Positions 1 through 19,960 of a stretch of 64,000 nucleotides of DNA are shown one piece after another. The position numbers and the translations under genes are program-made. The stretch spans positions 17,145,919-17,209,918 of the forward strand of contig NC_087076.1 of assembly GCF_026151205.1 (NCBI RefSeq), given 5' to 3'. The notes under the pieces are model-generated. The model did no database searches. It was not told where the DNA came from and saw only the letters and a program-made list of their open reading frames with translations. Origin of the DNA: Bolinopsis microptera (taxonomy: Eukaryota > Ctenophora > Tentaculata > Lobata > Bolinopsidae). Each line of letters starts with the position of its first letter. Position 1 is the stretch's first letter.

Positions 1-780
1 AATCGGTTCCCCAATATCCTTTGCATCGTCATTAATAACCATCAGCTGAGATGTTACGAGATCAAGTGTTGCATACAGTTTGCTAGAAATGATGAAAGTT
101 TTGTTTTTCTGTTCAGAATAGAGCAGATGCACAGAACATGTTAGTCCGTCTAACGGCAAGACACACGTGTTGTCCACATGTTTACCCATGAAACAGCCCA
201 AAGAAACCATCCTTATCTTATCAAGGACGTTCATATCGAAATGCAGCATCTTGTTGCTCGGCAAAGTCATGTTATCATCGATACATTCGCTTACTGGAGA
301 TAAACTAGGTGGTTCCTGGACACATTCCTTTCTGAATGCCAAGGATTTCAGTTCGCGATGTACACCATGTTTCAAGATTATATCTATTAAATCCATGTCA
401 TCCAAGGGCGAAGTGGTTGTGTCTGAAGATATCTGTGTAGTGAATGAGACTCGTGGAAATAATCTCTCTGCATTTTCTGGAACAGTTTCTTTCACTGGCG
501 GGGTTTTATCTGTCTCTAAAAACGAGTTCTGTTCAGTTCCTATGATTTCCTCTCGACTCTTTGGGATTATGGATTGGCTGGCATAAATTTGATGTAAAGT
601 TTCATCTCCAAATTTGTCCTTTTCACATGATAATATTACAACGTCTTCGTCTTCGTCTGAAGACAATGTGGAACTGGAATCGTTTGAGTCGGCATTAAAT
701 GGATTAAATACGAATCTGATGTCAGGAGTAGATGAGAAGTCGGGATAAAGGAATGAGTTTATGAATCTGGCGCTGCTCAT
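1..780 (-). CDS. N-terminal part of an unrecognised protein, cut by the window edge
   Basis: An ATG at 780 opens a minus-strand frame that stays open for 260 codons to the left edge. The protein begins MSSARFINSFLYPDF. It has an acidic, Ser-rich low-complexity stretch (DSNDSSSTLSSDEDEDVV, about residues 31-49), then a Ser/Thr-rich linker. From about residue 135 it looks more ordered (DLIDIILKHGVHRELKSLAF; LDKIRMVSLGCFMGKHVDN). I do not recognise the family. The long frame and non-random composition argue for a real coding exon. The open frame on the opposite strand (167-586) is its shadow. A MITE begins about 65 bp upstream of the ATG. Whether the exon ends inside the window or the frame simply continues cannot be told. 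Confidence 0.7.
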   Translation of the reverse strand, partial: MSSARFINSFLYPDFSSTPDIRFVFNPFNADSNDSSSTLSSDEDEDVVILSCEKDKFGDETLHQIYASQSIIPKSREEIIGTEQNSFLETDKTPPVKETVPENAERLFPRVSFTTQISSDTTTSPLDDMDLIDIILKHGVHRELKSLAFRKECVQEPPSLSPVSECIDDNMTLPSNKMLHFDMNVLDKIRMVSLGCFMGKHVDNTCVLPLDGLTCSVHLLYSEQKNKTFIISSKLYATLDLVTSQLMVINDDAKDIGEPI

Positions 781-846
781 CCTGAAACTCAAAGAAAAAT
801 TCAAGGCACGTTTTTTCCTTTTTCAGAGAACATCATGAAAAGGGCC

Positions 847-996
847 GGGGTCGTTCACATATAACGTAACCATGAGGGGGGGGTTTAAATGATTACGCTA
901 GTGTAATTTTAAAACGATAGATGTGTGTTAAATTGATTACGGAGGAGGAGGGGTTAAAATTGTTCAAAAAGTTATTACGTAATATGTGAACGATCC
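847..996. mobile_element. MITE, 150 bp, copy 1 of a local family
   Basis: Its ends are inverted repeats: GGGGTCGTTCACATATAACG at 847 and the complement of ATTACGTAATATGTGAACGA at 974-996. The interior is AT-rich with G-runs and has no coding capacity. The same termini recur at 6899-7055 and four times in 22.98-23.95 kb. It sits just upstream of the start of the left-edge gene. Confidence 0.8.
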
Positions 997-1847
997 ATGG
1001 GATGATTTAGAGTTAGCGGTAATGATCACTACCAATTAAAATGTCCTCTTGTTTTTAATGAGCATTTTAATTTATTAACTTTAAAGAGATTATTGATCTG
1101 AACCGCCAACTTAAAATCGTTCCACAATAGATAAGATATTATGGTGTTTCCCAATTTTGGAACATATTTTCGTAAGTATTTCAATTATACAGTTTTGATT
1201 TTAAACATGAACTTTTGATACATTTTTAATCTACATCATTTTCAAAGACAAAGAAAGTAAGTAAGGTATACGTTGTAATAAATTCAAATTTGATTATGTA
1301 AATATAAAATCTCATACAACTACATATTATGAAACCTGCAGTTGCTGTCTGTTTCATCATGTACAAAATGTACAAAATGTGCACTTGATATGTTTACAGT
1401 TTTAATTTATTTACAGTTTACACACAAATTAGTCTACAGTACAGTATAAACCCTCATTTCTGCTGTCTATCTTTAATTTTAATTGGAAAGCTGCGGTAGT
1501 AAGCTTGGCGACTATGTATCACTGAACTTAAAAGGGTACAAACAATCATTAAAAACTATAAGAAATGATAAAACGTTAAAACAAGGAATTTGACATTATT
1601 AGGACTCCTGAATAGAACTGTGAAAATAATGCGGCCTAGGACCTTTACTTAGTAGGACGTTATAAGTCGATCAATAAAAAACCTAATTTTCTATCTGAAT
1701 TCTAAACCCTATTATAAATTTGAAACACAACTTGAAAAATAACCTTTGCCTCGAAGCAATCATTACTTTATACACAAAACTGTACAACATAGATGTTAAT
1801 AATACAATAACTCCTACTCCTACAGATATTGAGAGTTCGGGGAAGTT
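997..1847. other. AT-rich intergenic / 3' flank of SANBR
   Basis: Between the left-edge gene and the SANBR stop codon. I see only AT-rich non-coding sequence with short direct repeats (for example a doubled ACAAAATGT near 1364-1380). It should contain the SANBR 3' UTR and polyadenylation site. Confidence 0.5.
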
Positions 1848-9394
<7,547 letters not shown>

Positions 9395-11155
9395 TTAGCT
9401 TCTTAGGGCAGCAAGACGCGATTGTAAGTCGTCCTCCTCCTCTGACGACTCCTCCTCACCAGCGGGCCCTGCAGTTTCCTCTTCTTGTACAAGTGGAGTG
9501 CTGATGGCAGTTTCATTACCAAGCTGTCCTTTCGTCAATTCAAACAGGATCTTTTCTACCTCACCTTCAGCAATGTCATCCATTTCCTGGTATTATACCG
9601 TTTTAATTCTATTATCATTCCTGAGCCCTTATTTAAAAGTGAATATAATCGTAATATGTTGCTGCCAGCACTAATAAACAACACGTGATCGTTTTAAAAT
9701 ATTATTCTAGGGCTCATTATTCATTGGACCTTATATATCAATAATGAAATATAGCTACCATTTTTATAAACATTGTTGTAGTTCTAGTTAAAACGATTAA
9801 TATTATTAATAATAATAAGAGCTATAAACCTCATCATCACTCATAGCCATTGTATCCTCCATCATTTCTTCCATGATTCCTGCTTTGGTCATCTCTCTTG
9901 ACAATTCTTGCATCGTTTGTGAGATCTCTGATACCTATCAAATGTTCAGTCAATGTTCACATTCGATAATACAGTTTGAGGTTGTCACTTGAGACCAACC
10001 AAGAATTCAAATCATCAATCTGTGACAAACAATTTCATTAAGTTCCAACTGAGCTTCATTTTAATCCATAACAGATTTTTTGTCAAAAAGTCTCAAAGAA
10101 TGAATAAATCTAAACATACCTTAGTCAACTTGTTCATAAGTTTCATAACGTCAGTAGATGCTTGCATTCCTTTAGACATCCTGACCATGCTTGCCTGTGA
10201 CTCCATCTGCATAACTACAGAATTTATCTGTGCTTTACTGGCATGCAGTTTGCTAACTGCTCTTTGAGAACCAACGATTTCCCTTGCCAAGATCTTGCAA
10301 ACATCCTTGTCTCCTTTCTTAGCTGCCTCTTTCAATGAGTTTTTCACCTTGAACAATATATTGAAGATTGCTCAAAACTGAATGTGATAGTATAGTCACC
10401 CCTATTTTTTTTCAATTAAAATGTAAACTTTTCAAGGGTTCTTAGCTTTAGAAGTGAGGCAAGCAATACAATGATACAAGTGTGATCTGAGCATTCAGAT
10501 GAGACCACGAATTATTTATGTGCATCCTGTTGGGAGAGTAGAACACCAGTATTAATTTTCCATTCACACTCTTTTGTAAAAAGGCAATAGTGAAGGTTAC
10601 GAATGGACGTTTTTTTCACAAAAACGTGGATTTTGGAGATTGTGGTAGGTGGGTTTAGATTTCATGTTCAAGCAAGGGTTGCTTGCGGAGATGTGATGTA
10701 TAGCCTGTAGCAGTCAGTGCATGCGCGGCACGAGTGTATTTTAATGTATTAGGCAATAAGCCCAAGTTGTATGTGACACGCGTAGTGTACTGATGTGTAC
10801 AATTATAAAGCATGAGTATAGTTCAATTTTTGCTTACAATTCCTTGAATTACAGATATAATTTAATTTCTACGGCAATTGAATTGAATCACAAGCGTTTC
10901 CCTATTTAAAGCATAATGTTCATATTACAAATGAGCTGATTTAGATTAGAGCTTTTAGTGAATGGAAATCTAGCGTCTGCCACAACGAAACAACAATTGG
11001 GGGCAATTCTTGTTAATCTTATTTACCTTCATCTCCTCGCGTTTAATTTGATTTATGTTTCTGTCTATTCCTCTTTGTTCAGAGCGCATTTTCCTTTTCA
11101 TCTCCCGTATTGTCTCTCTTGGGTCCTTTGCTTTGGTTTGCCCAAACAAACCCAT
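9395..11155 (-). CDS. CHMP3: ESCRT-III subunit CHMP3 (VPS24), 4 exons, 217 aa
   Basis: Exons 11155-11027 (43 codons), 10347-10120 (76), 9934-9830 (35) and 9586-9395 (63 plus stop) have GT-AG borders, all in phase 0. The product starts MGLFGQTKAKDP, as in human CHMP3 (myristoylatable Gly2). It continues with the basic helix 1 (REMKRKMRSEQRGIDRNI) and the core helices (KKGDKDVCKILAREIVGSQ; AVSKLHASKAQINSVVMQM). Next are the acidic, Met-rich MTKAGIMEEMMEDTM and the C-terminal MIT-interacting motif LQSRLAALRS. Length is close to the human protein (222 aa). In ESCRT-III, CHMP3 co-polymerises with CHMP2 on CHMP4 filaments during multivesicular-body sorting, abscission and membrane repair. The gene looks intact, with short introns (243, 185 and 679 bp). 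Confidence 0.98.
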
Positions 11156-14100
11156 ACTAGCAGGCTTTTACTTCTATTTTTCAATTCTTGCTAGGGAAAT
11201 GATTAGAATTAAATGAATTTAGTTTACAATCGAAAATATGCCTTATCGTAAGTAAACCTACTTTTGTATAAACCATGGTAAGAGCCCATACTCACTGCAA
11301 GTATTAAAAAATAACACTCTATTGCTTGTATTGTGGTTGAAGAAGTTTAACTGTATTACTTTGGACAACGGTGATTGAAACCTACACCTGAATTATCTTT
11401 AGTGCATATATTTACTATTTACTGTACATCGGAATTTGGAACTTTGGATAACGTATTATTACTAGTAACTATTTTCAGTAAAGGTGGCATAACAAAAAGT
11501 TCTTAATTCTGTCTCACTGCAAGTACTAAGACAGGGGTGTTGGGAAACTATTACCAGAGCAAAAATTGTAATTTTCCTCCTAGACTCAAGGACCCAAATC
11601 CTCGTATTAGAGCATTTTCAAAGCACAAAACAAAAAAAGCACAACTGAGAAATTCACCCAGAGCATGTGTCTGACTAGAACAATTTGGGAGCCGGGAATT
11701 TGGTAACTGAAATTAGGTTACTGGATAGCATATATAAGTCAACAGTGGAACTATTTTGCCGACTAAGTCTGCTGTGAAAATAACAATAATAAATAAACCT
11801 GACTTTGTGAACACATCCTGTAACTCAATCAAATCAAGGCTAAACCGATCTCTTCTAGATGCCCAAAGCAGGTTCGATAATGAGTGGCATAATGACAACT
11901 TTAACAGTTTTGGACCATGCTAGATTATTGATAAAAACGTGGAATTTATGTAAACAAATACTTAATTACTAAAATATTGCCGTTTCCGTACGGCGCTATA
12001 CGTAATATATGTTAAAAGCGCGCCGCAGCTACTCCCTACCTCAACATTTGCGCGGGTTTCTTAAGCGCGCACGTACGTTTATTCTTGGCCGTTAATCAGA
12101 CCCATGACATAACGCTATAGGTGGCAGTGACTGTAATTTTCTTCAACAATTACTGAATTATCCATCCATAAAGTGATTTACAAAATGACACCTAAACCTC
12201 GTGTTTCGGTGTTCACTTAAACGGTACTTGGCGGCTGAACTGTGGTGTCTGACGTTTGCAGCTAGATCGGACTCTGCATGATATTGTATTAGCAAATTTG
12301 TATAGTGTATAATTGTTTAGTGTTTATAATACTCTGCAACCTGGTAGCACGGCTGACACAAAAACAAAATGTTGGCCTGGCTTGTGCATAACCAAGTAAA
12401 TAACACGCACTCCGATAAAAGCCGTCTGGAGAAACTCCGCAAAATGTTCATTGTAGTCAACGGGCACAAAGAAGCACTACTAGCAATTGTGTCCTTTACC
12501 CTCCTACATAATTTGAACATTTTTGTGGCTAACTCATTGAACAACATCTGAATTAAAATGTGTCTAGTATTAAAAGATTCAGTTAGTAATTTTTTTATGT
12601 ACGCTGTTAGTAAATCAAATCAAACTTTTTCGATCAGCCGCGCGCTGAACCAGTGTTGCACTAGGTAAAAATTGTGTATATTTTGTTCATTTTTGAGTGT
12701 AAATTAATTTATTAATTTATCACAAATTATTTTATTATAATATAACCACTTATGTGAAATGGTTATTTTGACTTTAAATATTTGAACTAAATATGAATTG
12801 ATTGTGGGTATAAAATAAAATTTGTTTTACTAAAAAATTTGTTTTACTAACATAAATCGAGAGAAACAAATGTTAGCACATGGCGAGGCTCGACCCTACA
12901 AATATTTGATCGAAAAAGTGCATTGAAAGCAATACCAGTTCATCGAATCATGCCAGACCACCAATCTCACCAGATATGTATTTATCATGTCAATGAGTAA
13001 AAGGTCATCCAAACAATATTATATATTCATTCAATTAAATCAAGTGATGCAATTGGCAGAGCACAATACACAGGTAACAGAAATTTTCCACTGCAACCAA
13101 TATTATATGAAATATCAAAAACCAATTATTTACACATCTACTCCATCTAATCATAGTATAGGGGCATGGATGAGGTTATAAGAGACTTCTGATAGAGCGA
13201 GGGGTCTCATATTTTTTGTCCATTTTCTTGCCTCTTAGCCTCGAAGAGCAATGAGCGTTGTTCTTAACATGTCAATGTGGTGAAAAACATGAATAAATAA
13301 ACAAATTTCGTGACAATCATAAGTACAGATATACTCAAATCTAAATCGTATTTTGAATAAGAATACAAAAGAGTAGTCAAAATTCGCAGTTGTTAAAAGG
13401 TATTTTAAAGAGGATTTTGGGAGCGCTCGATTTTAACTGTTTTTCTTTATAAAAATACATATCCAATGTGCGCGGCGCGACTCAAATTTTAATTGGATTG
13501 TTACTCGTCTAAATTTCTTCGAAGTAGCGCGCGCCGGGCCAAATCATTAACAATGGTTAAGATTTGTCTGAAATTTTTGTAATTAAAATGGTAATCAAAA
13601 ATAAAGTGAATGAAATTTTAATATTTTTAAATAAATTATTTGATCGTTAATACAAAATACTGCTTTAATTTAAACAATCAATATTATAATGTTGCTTTGT
13701 TTTTAAAATATTGTTGTACATGTATATGTATGTGGTATGATGTATTATTATTCAAAAGCAAAGCGAAACAAACATAATTATGCATACAATGCGTTAAAGC
13801 GCCAACTTCCCAACTTAAACATTTGAAATACCCAGTGCGAGCTCTGCACTCGTAATGTCACATGCGCGTCTACAAAAACATTTTCGCGCGATACGTTTTG
13901 ATAACAAGTTAATTCTTCCGGTTTGTCACAATTTCGGCCGCGAGCTGCACAACATTACACACTATAGTGTAGAAATAAACGCGCGTCAAACTTTCAAGTC
14001 ATGAATTAATTCATTTTCGATCTTGTATGCTAAATTATTAATAGCAACTAATGAACAAAATATTCGAATTAAAAAACTCAAAACTGTCAACTTTTAAGGT

Positions 14101-15335
14101 TCAAATTTTATCACAACACACAATTCATGTTAAGTTTCAAATACAATTTAAAACGTTTTATTTAAAAAGATCATTATGACTACCGGGTAATATTTGATAA
14201 TATTCAAATTCTGAATACCGAAGAGTTTATTTTCAATTTTTTTAAACTGATGATAATCGTTCGCGTTTTCAGTTTGGCGTCTAAAACATAAAATATGTTT
14301 ATACATTATACATTATACAGGATTTTCTGCTCAAAGTCGTCAAACGAAACCTATACTAAAAGTCAAACTAAATCTTGACTACTAAATTACCACTAAATTG
14401 GGTAATGTAATGACCATACCACATAATAATTTAAAATGTTCTAAAAAGTAAATTAAAGCTACTTGGTTTAGTTGTTTATATCTTTTTAACTTTTAAACGG
14501 TTATTGAACCAAAATGCAAATGTTCATTTTAAATTTTCCTTTCCACTTTTGAGGTTTTACTTTTGGGAAATTTAAACAGGTAAGTACAAACAACAAAGGA
14601 AATCTTTGTATTAAGCATTTTAATACATTAAATTAATCCGCACTTGCTTTGTACTGGTTGTAATAAAATAATTATGTTTATTATTGCGCGCGCGCGCATT
14701 TAATGGTATCATGTTGTCGATTAAGGAATATTTTTGGTAAAAATTGGTGAAGTACTTGTCAATATAATAATAATAAACCTATAGACATTTGTTCAGTGAG
14801 TGGTGAGAAAGTAGTTTCGAACAAGTTTTGAAGGTGATCAAGATGGAATAACTAACAGTACATTTTTCGCGGTGACGCCATATATACGTATGGCTGCAGA
14901 CAGATTAGATGTGAGATCGAGCGCTATATAATCTTCTTGTATGATTGTAGAAAAAATGTTAGTAGCCGCTGTGTTCTGTTGTTTATGACTTGATGTTTCG
15001 TTCCCTGCTGTTCACACAATATAGTTGAGATATCTGCATAACATTTTGCCGATTTACTATCGCTCAACTAATCAATGATCTTATAATTAAATAAATGATG
15101 ATCTTATAATTAAATAAATGCAACCTATCAGTAAATACAGTACACAGGACGAAAAACAAATTAGTGCTTTTCTATTCTTGTTTTCAACACTCATTTCCTG
15201 GACCATCTTGTTCTGTTATTGTTGCTGAAAGTAGGAGTTCATTATCACAGAGCAAATTTATGATATGTATTCGTCTCTAATTAAATTTAATCTCTTACTT
15301 GAAATATATATATGCCATTTTCAATCTAATCTGAA
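11156..15335. other. Gene-poor AT-rich stretch
   Basis: No supported gene. The first few hundred bases should hold the CHMP3 promoter. Islands rich in GCGC/CGCG (near 12.0, 13.45-13.55, 13.85-14.0 and 14.69 kb) interrupt the AT-rich background. A short inverted repeat, GCCGTTTCCGTACGGC, lies near 11.98 kb. The small open frames around 11.7-12.55 kb show no recognisable motifs. Confidence 0.5.
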
Positions 15336-16070
15336 TTATTTCCTATAATTCAAAATTTCCAAACAACTTTTTAACCTTCTTTCTCCTTTAAGAGCAATAA
15401 TTGTTGTCCTCAACAAGTCAAATCTTATTATTTTCCTGAAAAGTACCATTGCCTCACTGTATCTTTGGCCTGATTTTCTAGACATTCTATCAGCTAACCT
15501 TTTTGAAAAAAGTATTTGCTTCTCTTCCCATTCCACCTGTTCTTGATTTAAAGGACTATTGGTGTAAATGTTCCATATTCTACTTCAACAATATTTTTGT
15601 TGTCCATGTTTTTCTTCTGTCTCTCATGGCTAGTGTACATACTCATCAGAAATCCAAGAGCTTTATTGGAAGGAGCTTGAGCATGAAATACTCTTATATC
15701 TAAAAATGCCCTTTCCAATGGGTTTCATACACTCCTAGCACTAACATCTAATCTAGCTCCATCTGCTTTGTTGGCCCCTGCGGCCTGCAGGAAGTTCTCT
15801 CCCATTGACAGGAATAAGGAGAGGTTCAGTAGTAACATCTTTACAGCCAGCAGTTTCTGAGAGCTCTGCTAACACATCTCTCAATGAATTGTGGCGAAGA
15901 GATACATATCCACCCCTTTTGCACATTAGTGAGTGGTTTATTGAGTTGTCACTTCCACATACACATTTTCTTGCAGCATCTTTTATTCCAAAGTTGTACC
16001 TAAGGGCTAGGGCGTCATTGAATTCTTGCTTGTTGAGACAGAATCCAAATGATTTGATTTATTCACTATA
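15336..16070 (-). pseudogene. Degenerate retroelement ORF, copy A (C-terminal region)
   Basis: Reading the minus strand from about 16,060 gives FGFCLNKQEFNDALALRYNF, then a Cys/His cluster (CVCGSDNSINHSLMCKRGG), then LRHNSLRDVLAELSE. After a frameshift follow ARLDVSAR, FLDIRVFHAQAPSNKA, HERQKKN and VEVEYGTFTPIV. After another break, a segment (15536-15336) includes SKRLADRMSRKSGQRYSEA. The same order of motifs appears in the copy at 25.66-26.04 plus 30.24-30.47 kb. I know this arrangement as the region after the reverse transcriptase in ORFs common in sponge and cnidarian genomes; the element class is not certain to me. Frameshifts and stops make it a pseudogene. Confidence 0.75.
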
Positions 16071-16500
16071 ATTCTGAATTATATATTTTGATCTAATCAT
16101 CACCCCAAGAAGCTGACATGTTTATGGATCCAGAATTTGCTAAAAAAGCTCTCCGAGATCATCCCAAAATTATTCTATGTTCTAAATTAAAGATGCCCTT
16201 AAATGAAGGTTTGTTTAGTATTTATTTATAGGACTTTATTGGATCTTAAACATTTATACAAGTTTTTCACATTATCTTGACTGGTAATATTATAGATAAG
16301 CACATATAAAATAATACAAAATTTCAGCCTGGATTCTGGAACGAAATGAATGAAGTAGCACGAAATGAATGAAGAAGAACTATTTAGGTAAATATAACTG
16401 TGCTAAATATGTCATGAGGGTTTGTAGATGTTTAATAACCATGCTTCACATTTGGACAATCTCTCAATTAAACTAAAAATTCAAGTTATAACAATGATTG

Positions 16501-16575
16501 ATGTAAATTAGGACCCTAATTATTAGGACCCTAATTATTAGTGGCACTAGGACCCTAATTATTAGTGGCACTAAT
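16501..16575. repeat. Short tandem repeat, unit AGGACCCTAATTATT
   Basis: Three head-to-tail copies of AGGACCCTAATTATT. The last two are separated or followed by AGTGGCACT. Non-coding. Confidence 0.85.
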
Positions 16576-18469
16576 ATGACTTTGAATTCCATGGCACTTA
16601 AGACAGTGAACGTGAAATGACTAATAACGAGAAAGTGTAGCAAAGCAATGCCTTAAATCTAAACTGCCTCTGTTAGGAAATCCTTAAGTTGATTAATATG
16701 TCATAAAATTTTGCTAATGCATTGCCAGTTTTTAGCATCTGACTGGCATCTTTAAAAACTGAATTTTGTGACTTTCCTGTTCAAAATTCAGAATATGTCT
16801 TAGAATCATTCAAATATTATATGGAATTTGGTTGAAGTACTTCAACTATGCCCAAAATGAGCATATCCACATAATTAAAAATTTCCTCCCAAACCCATTT
16901 TCAGACCCTTCTGTGGCCCGCTCGCAGCGGCTAAGTTTCTTTCCCAACAGGGGCGTGCACAAGATTTTTAAAAGGGGTGGGCGAGGAGTCGGCGCGAAGC
17001 GCCGGCTCCGAGACTACTGCGGCAGGGGCACAGTGGGGCAATCTAATAGGGCATTATGACTTTTGGGTTTTTTGCCTTTTTATGCCTCTGGCCACATCTT
17101 GGTGGTGTCAATTTGGGTTAAATCGTCAATTATGACTTATTTCAGTGAAATAGGACAACTTTCACTACTTTTTTGGGCAAAAAATCAATTTTTTTGAAAA
17201 TTTGGCACTTTCTGTCACACAAAAAGCATCTTTTTGACTAGCAATTTTAAGATTTTATCCAATTTCAAGCGGTTTCTGTCCCATTTTTCTGCTTTTTCGT
17301 ATGGAAATAGTCATCAATCATGCTGATGTGATTGTTTAATGGTATTTCAGAAAGGAGAACCAGAAAAACTATGCAATATAACCAAAACATAAGAAAAATC
17401 CTATGAAATCAGAGTTGCCCCTGGATTTTCCGAGCTCGAATTGCCAGATTTTGGCTATTTTTGGCTCATCCGCATTATTTTTCCATCCAAATATTACTTA
17501 TTCCTATTGAACTTTGCTGGTATTAGCATAAAAGATCGAAGTGTGCCCCAAAAAGCTATGAAATAAATGAAAAAAAAATCAGTTTTTAGTCTATCAGTGA
17601 GCTTTTCAAGGCTGAGAAATAGCGTGAGGCTGGACCCAAAAAAATTTTTTTTTTCTTCTCCAAAAGTCTGAATTGTTCTGAAGCAAATCGATTATTTTGT
17701 GTTTATAGACATTCTGAGGTATCATTTAAAGTATAGTAGATATGGGGAATATAGAGGAATAACTTTTCCAGCAGCCTGACATCAGAGCAAATGACAATTT
17801 AACCTTCGAAATTTGGCAAATTTATCAACATTATCCCTAAAAATTCACAGAATCTCGATTTTTTGCCAAAAGAATCTCAATTTTGCTTAAATTGACTACC
17901 AACGAGCTTGACATTACTAGGAAAACTCATGTGGGACTATCCCAATAGTGTTAATTCAAAAATACGATGTTAAGATATCTTGCCTGGACATGCACATTCA
18001 GAATATTTTTCACTGCCAAATCTATAAATATCCCAGCGCCTGACTTTACAGGGCTGTAACTTTGCTCAGGAATGAGATAGAATCAAAAATCAAAAAGTTC
18101 TGAGCTCAGAAATAACCTGGCTAAATTAGATTAAACTAGTTTAAAGTGATTTTGGAGACATGACTTTTTTGCTAAATGTCAGCATGGAGCCCCACTGTGA
18201 GGGGCTCTGACAGCTTAAGCAAGTTCATCAAGATATTGTGTGTCCTAATTCAGCAAATTGTCATTTTGAAAGAATATTTTGAGCCTAAAATCTTTCAAAG
18301 AAATGACATCTTGCTGCTTATTTAATAATTGGCACAATGAAGTAGACGTCTGGCGACAACATTATGTTCCTCGAGGAAATTTGGTACATACTAATGATAT
18401 GATGTTTTAAGTTAATTATAGCAGGTGATCACAACACAAATTTCATGTGATTTATCATTGGTAATCCTG
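16576..18469. other. Non-coding stretch left of the long inverted-repeat element
   Basis: No gene supported. A GC-rich patch at 16.95-17.04 kb carries a perfect hairpin with a GAA loop (CGGCGC-GAA-GCGCCG). The rest, rich in short oligo-T and oligo-A runs, may be an old repeat, but I see no termini. Confidence 0.4.
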
Positions 18470-19442
18470 GAACTGGAAAAAAAAGTCCCGCTCACATTGG
18501 GACTAGCGCCAAGTTTCTCGATGTAATCCGACTTATATTGTCCTAAATAACACTAATTACTCGGGTACACTTTTTAACCAGTAGGGAATTTCTCGGAATC
18601 ACGCCCTTTTTGACCGCACCCATATCGTGACCCCCATTATAAATTATCTCGGATTCTGATCGAGATACAGACTTCAGAGATGAACACAAATGTGCCTAAG
18701 AGCATGTTTATATTAGTGCTACAAAGATACTTAAGGCTTAAGAGACTTTGTTTGTGAGATATCGCCAAAAATCCGATTTACTATAGCAGTCTCGCGAGTA
18801 ACAATTATCACACTTATTTCAAGATATCTCAGAATCTGATTGGAGCTAAGCGCTCATCTTGGGTATTAAAATGGTCAAAATCATCATATTGAGTGGGGTA
18901 GAGCATGATTTTAAAGTCTACAGACTTCAGGTTGTTGAGTTATTAGGTCAGATCCCATTTTTATGCTCTCGCGAGTAGCGATTGATGCACTTATTCCAAG
19001 ATATCTCAGCATCTGATTGGAGCTAAGCACTCATCTTGGGCATTAAAATGCATGAATGGTGAAAATCATCATATTGAGTGGGCTAGAGCATGATTTAAAA
19101 GTCTTCAGACTTCAGGTAGTTGAGTTATTAGGTCAGATCCCATTTTTACGCTATCGCAAGTAGCGATTGATCCAATTATTTCAAGATATCTCGAGGTTTT
19201 GCGATTTCTCACAAACTAAGTCTCTTAGGCCTTAAGTATCTTCATAGCACTTATAATAATATGAACATGCATCTAGATCTCTGGCACATTTTGGTTCATC
19301 GCTGAAAAGGGCGTGATTCCGAGAAATGCCCCACTGGTGAAAAAGTGTACCCGAGTCAATTGTGTTATTTAGGACAATATAAGTCTGATTACATCGAGAA
19401 ACTTAGCGCCAGTCCCAATGTGAGCGGGACTTTTTCCAGTTC
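18470..19442. mobile_element. Long-inverted-repeat (foldback-like) element, about 970 bp
   Basis: The left arm (18470 to about 18775) and right arm (about 19199-19442) are inverted copies. Both ends read GAACTGGAAAAA then GTCCCGCTCACATTGGGACT, followed by shared blocks such as GTTTCTCGATGTAATC, TTATATTGTCCTAAATAACA, CTCGGGTACACTTTTT and TTTCTCGGAATCACGCCCTT. The left arm carries about 60 extra bases near 18.62-18.68 kb. The loop holds direct repeats starting with AAGATATCTC at 18821, 18998 and 19183, spaced 177 and 185 bp. There is no coding capacity. Long arms with internal repeats are typical of foldback or MITE-like DNA elements. No clear target duplication was seen. Confidence 0.85.
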
Positions 19443-19664
19443 GAAGATTATGGATATATAATGGCACACAGTTCAACTAAATTGTGCCACACTAAACAAA
19501 AAAGGCACACCATTCCCTTTTACAATATTCTGAACTAGAAAGAGTTCCATTCAGCATTAATAATGAATAAGTGGGATAAGTCACTTTTTACTGATTTCCA
19601 GGACACACATGTTTAATTTTTCATAGTACCACTCATACTCTGTACTTCTGGTTGAGATACAGGA

Positions 19665-19879
19665 GGGGGGGTCCAACTATATTTTTGTACATGGCCACCA
19701 GATTTTTGCCAAATGTACATGTACAAAAATGTACAAAATATGTTTTTTCCTGTTCCGTTTCCAGGGATTTCCGATTTTTTGTACATTTTTTATGACCATT
19801 AATGTACATGACCATCAGATTTTTGCCAAATGTACGCTAAATTAGTGTACAAAAATGTAGTTGGACCCCCCCCTTCCCC
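19665..19879. mobile_element. 215-bp MITE with 7-bp target duplication TACAGGA
   Basis: The termini are inverted: GGGGGGGTCCAACTATATTT on the left, the complement of TGTAGTTGGACCCCCC on the right. Internal sequence is also palindromic (CAGATTTTTGCCAAATGTAC appears twice). TACAGGA flanks it on both sides (19658-19664 and 19880-19886). Removing it restores flanking sequence that resembles the left arm of the neighbouring inverted-repeat family (GAGATACAG...ATGTGCCTAAGA), so it is a nested insertion. Confidence 0.8.
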
Positions 19880-19886
19880 TACAGGA

Positions 19887-19960
19887 ATCAGATAAAATGT
19901 GCCTAAGATGCCCCACTGGTGAAAAATTGTACCCGAGTTAATAATGTTATTTTGGGTCTA
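19887..19960. repeat. Partial copy of the inverted-repeat family arm
   Basis: Contains CCCCACTGGTGAAAAA, GTACCCGAGT and GTTATTT in the same order and orientation as the right arm at about 19.33-19.37 kb. It is preceded by AAAATGTGCCTAAGA as in the left arm. It is a fragment of a second copy. Confidence 0.65.

Noticed and set aside
167-586. 139-codon plus-strand ORF
   Set aside because: It lies antisense to the longer 260-codon frame of the left-edge gene, which has better composition.
12317-12551. Overlapping 60- and 76-codon ORFs on both strands
   Set aside because: Neither shows motifs or splice context; likely chance in a region without other coding signal.
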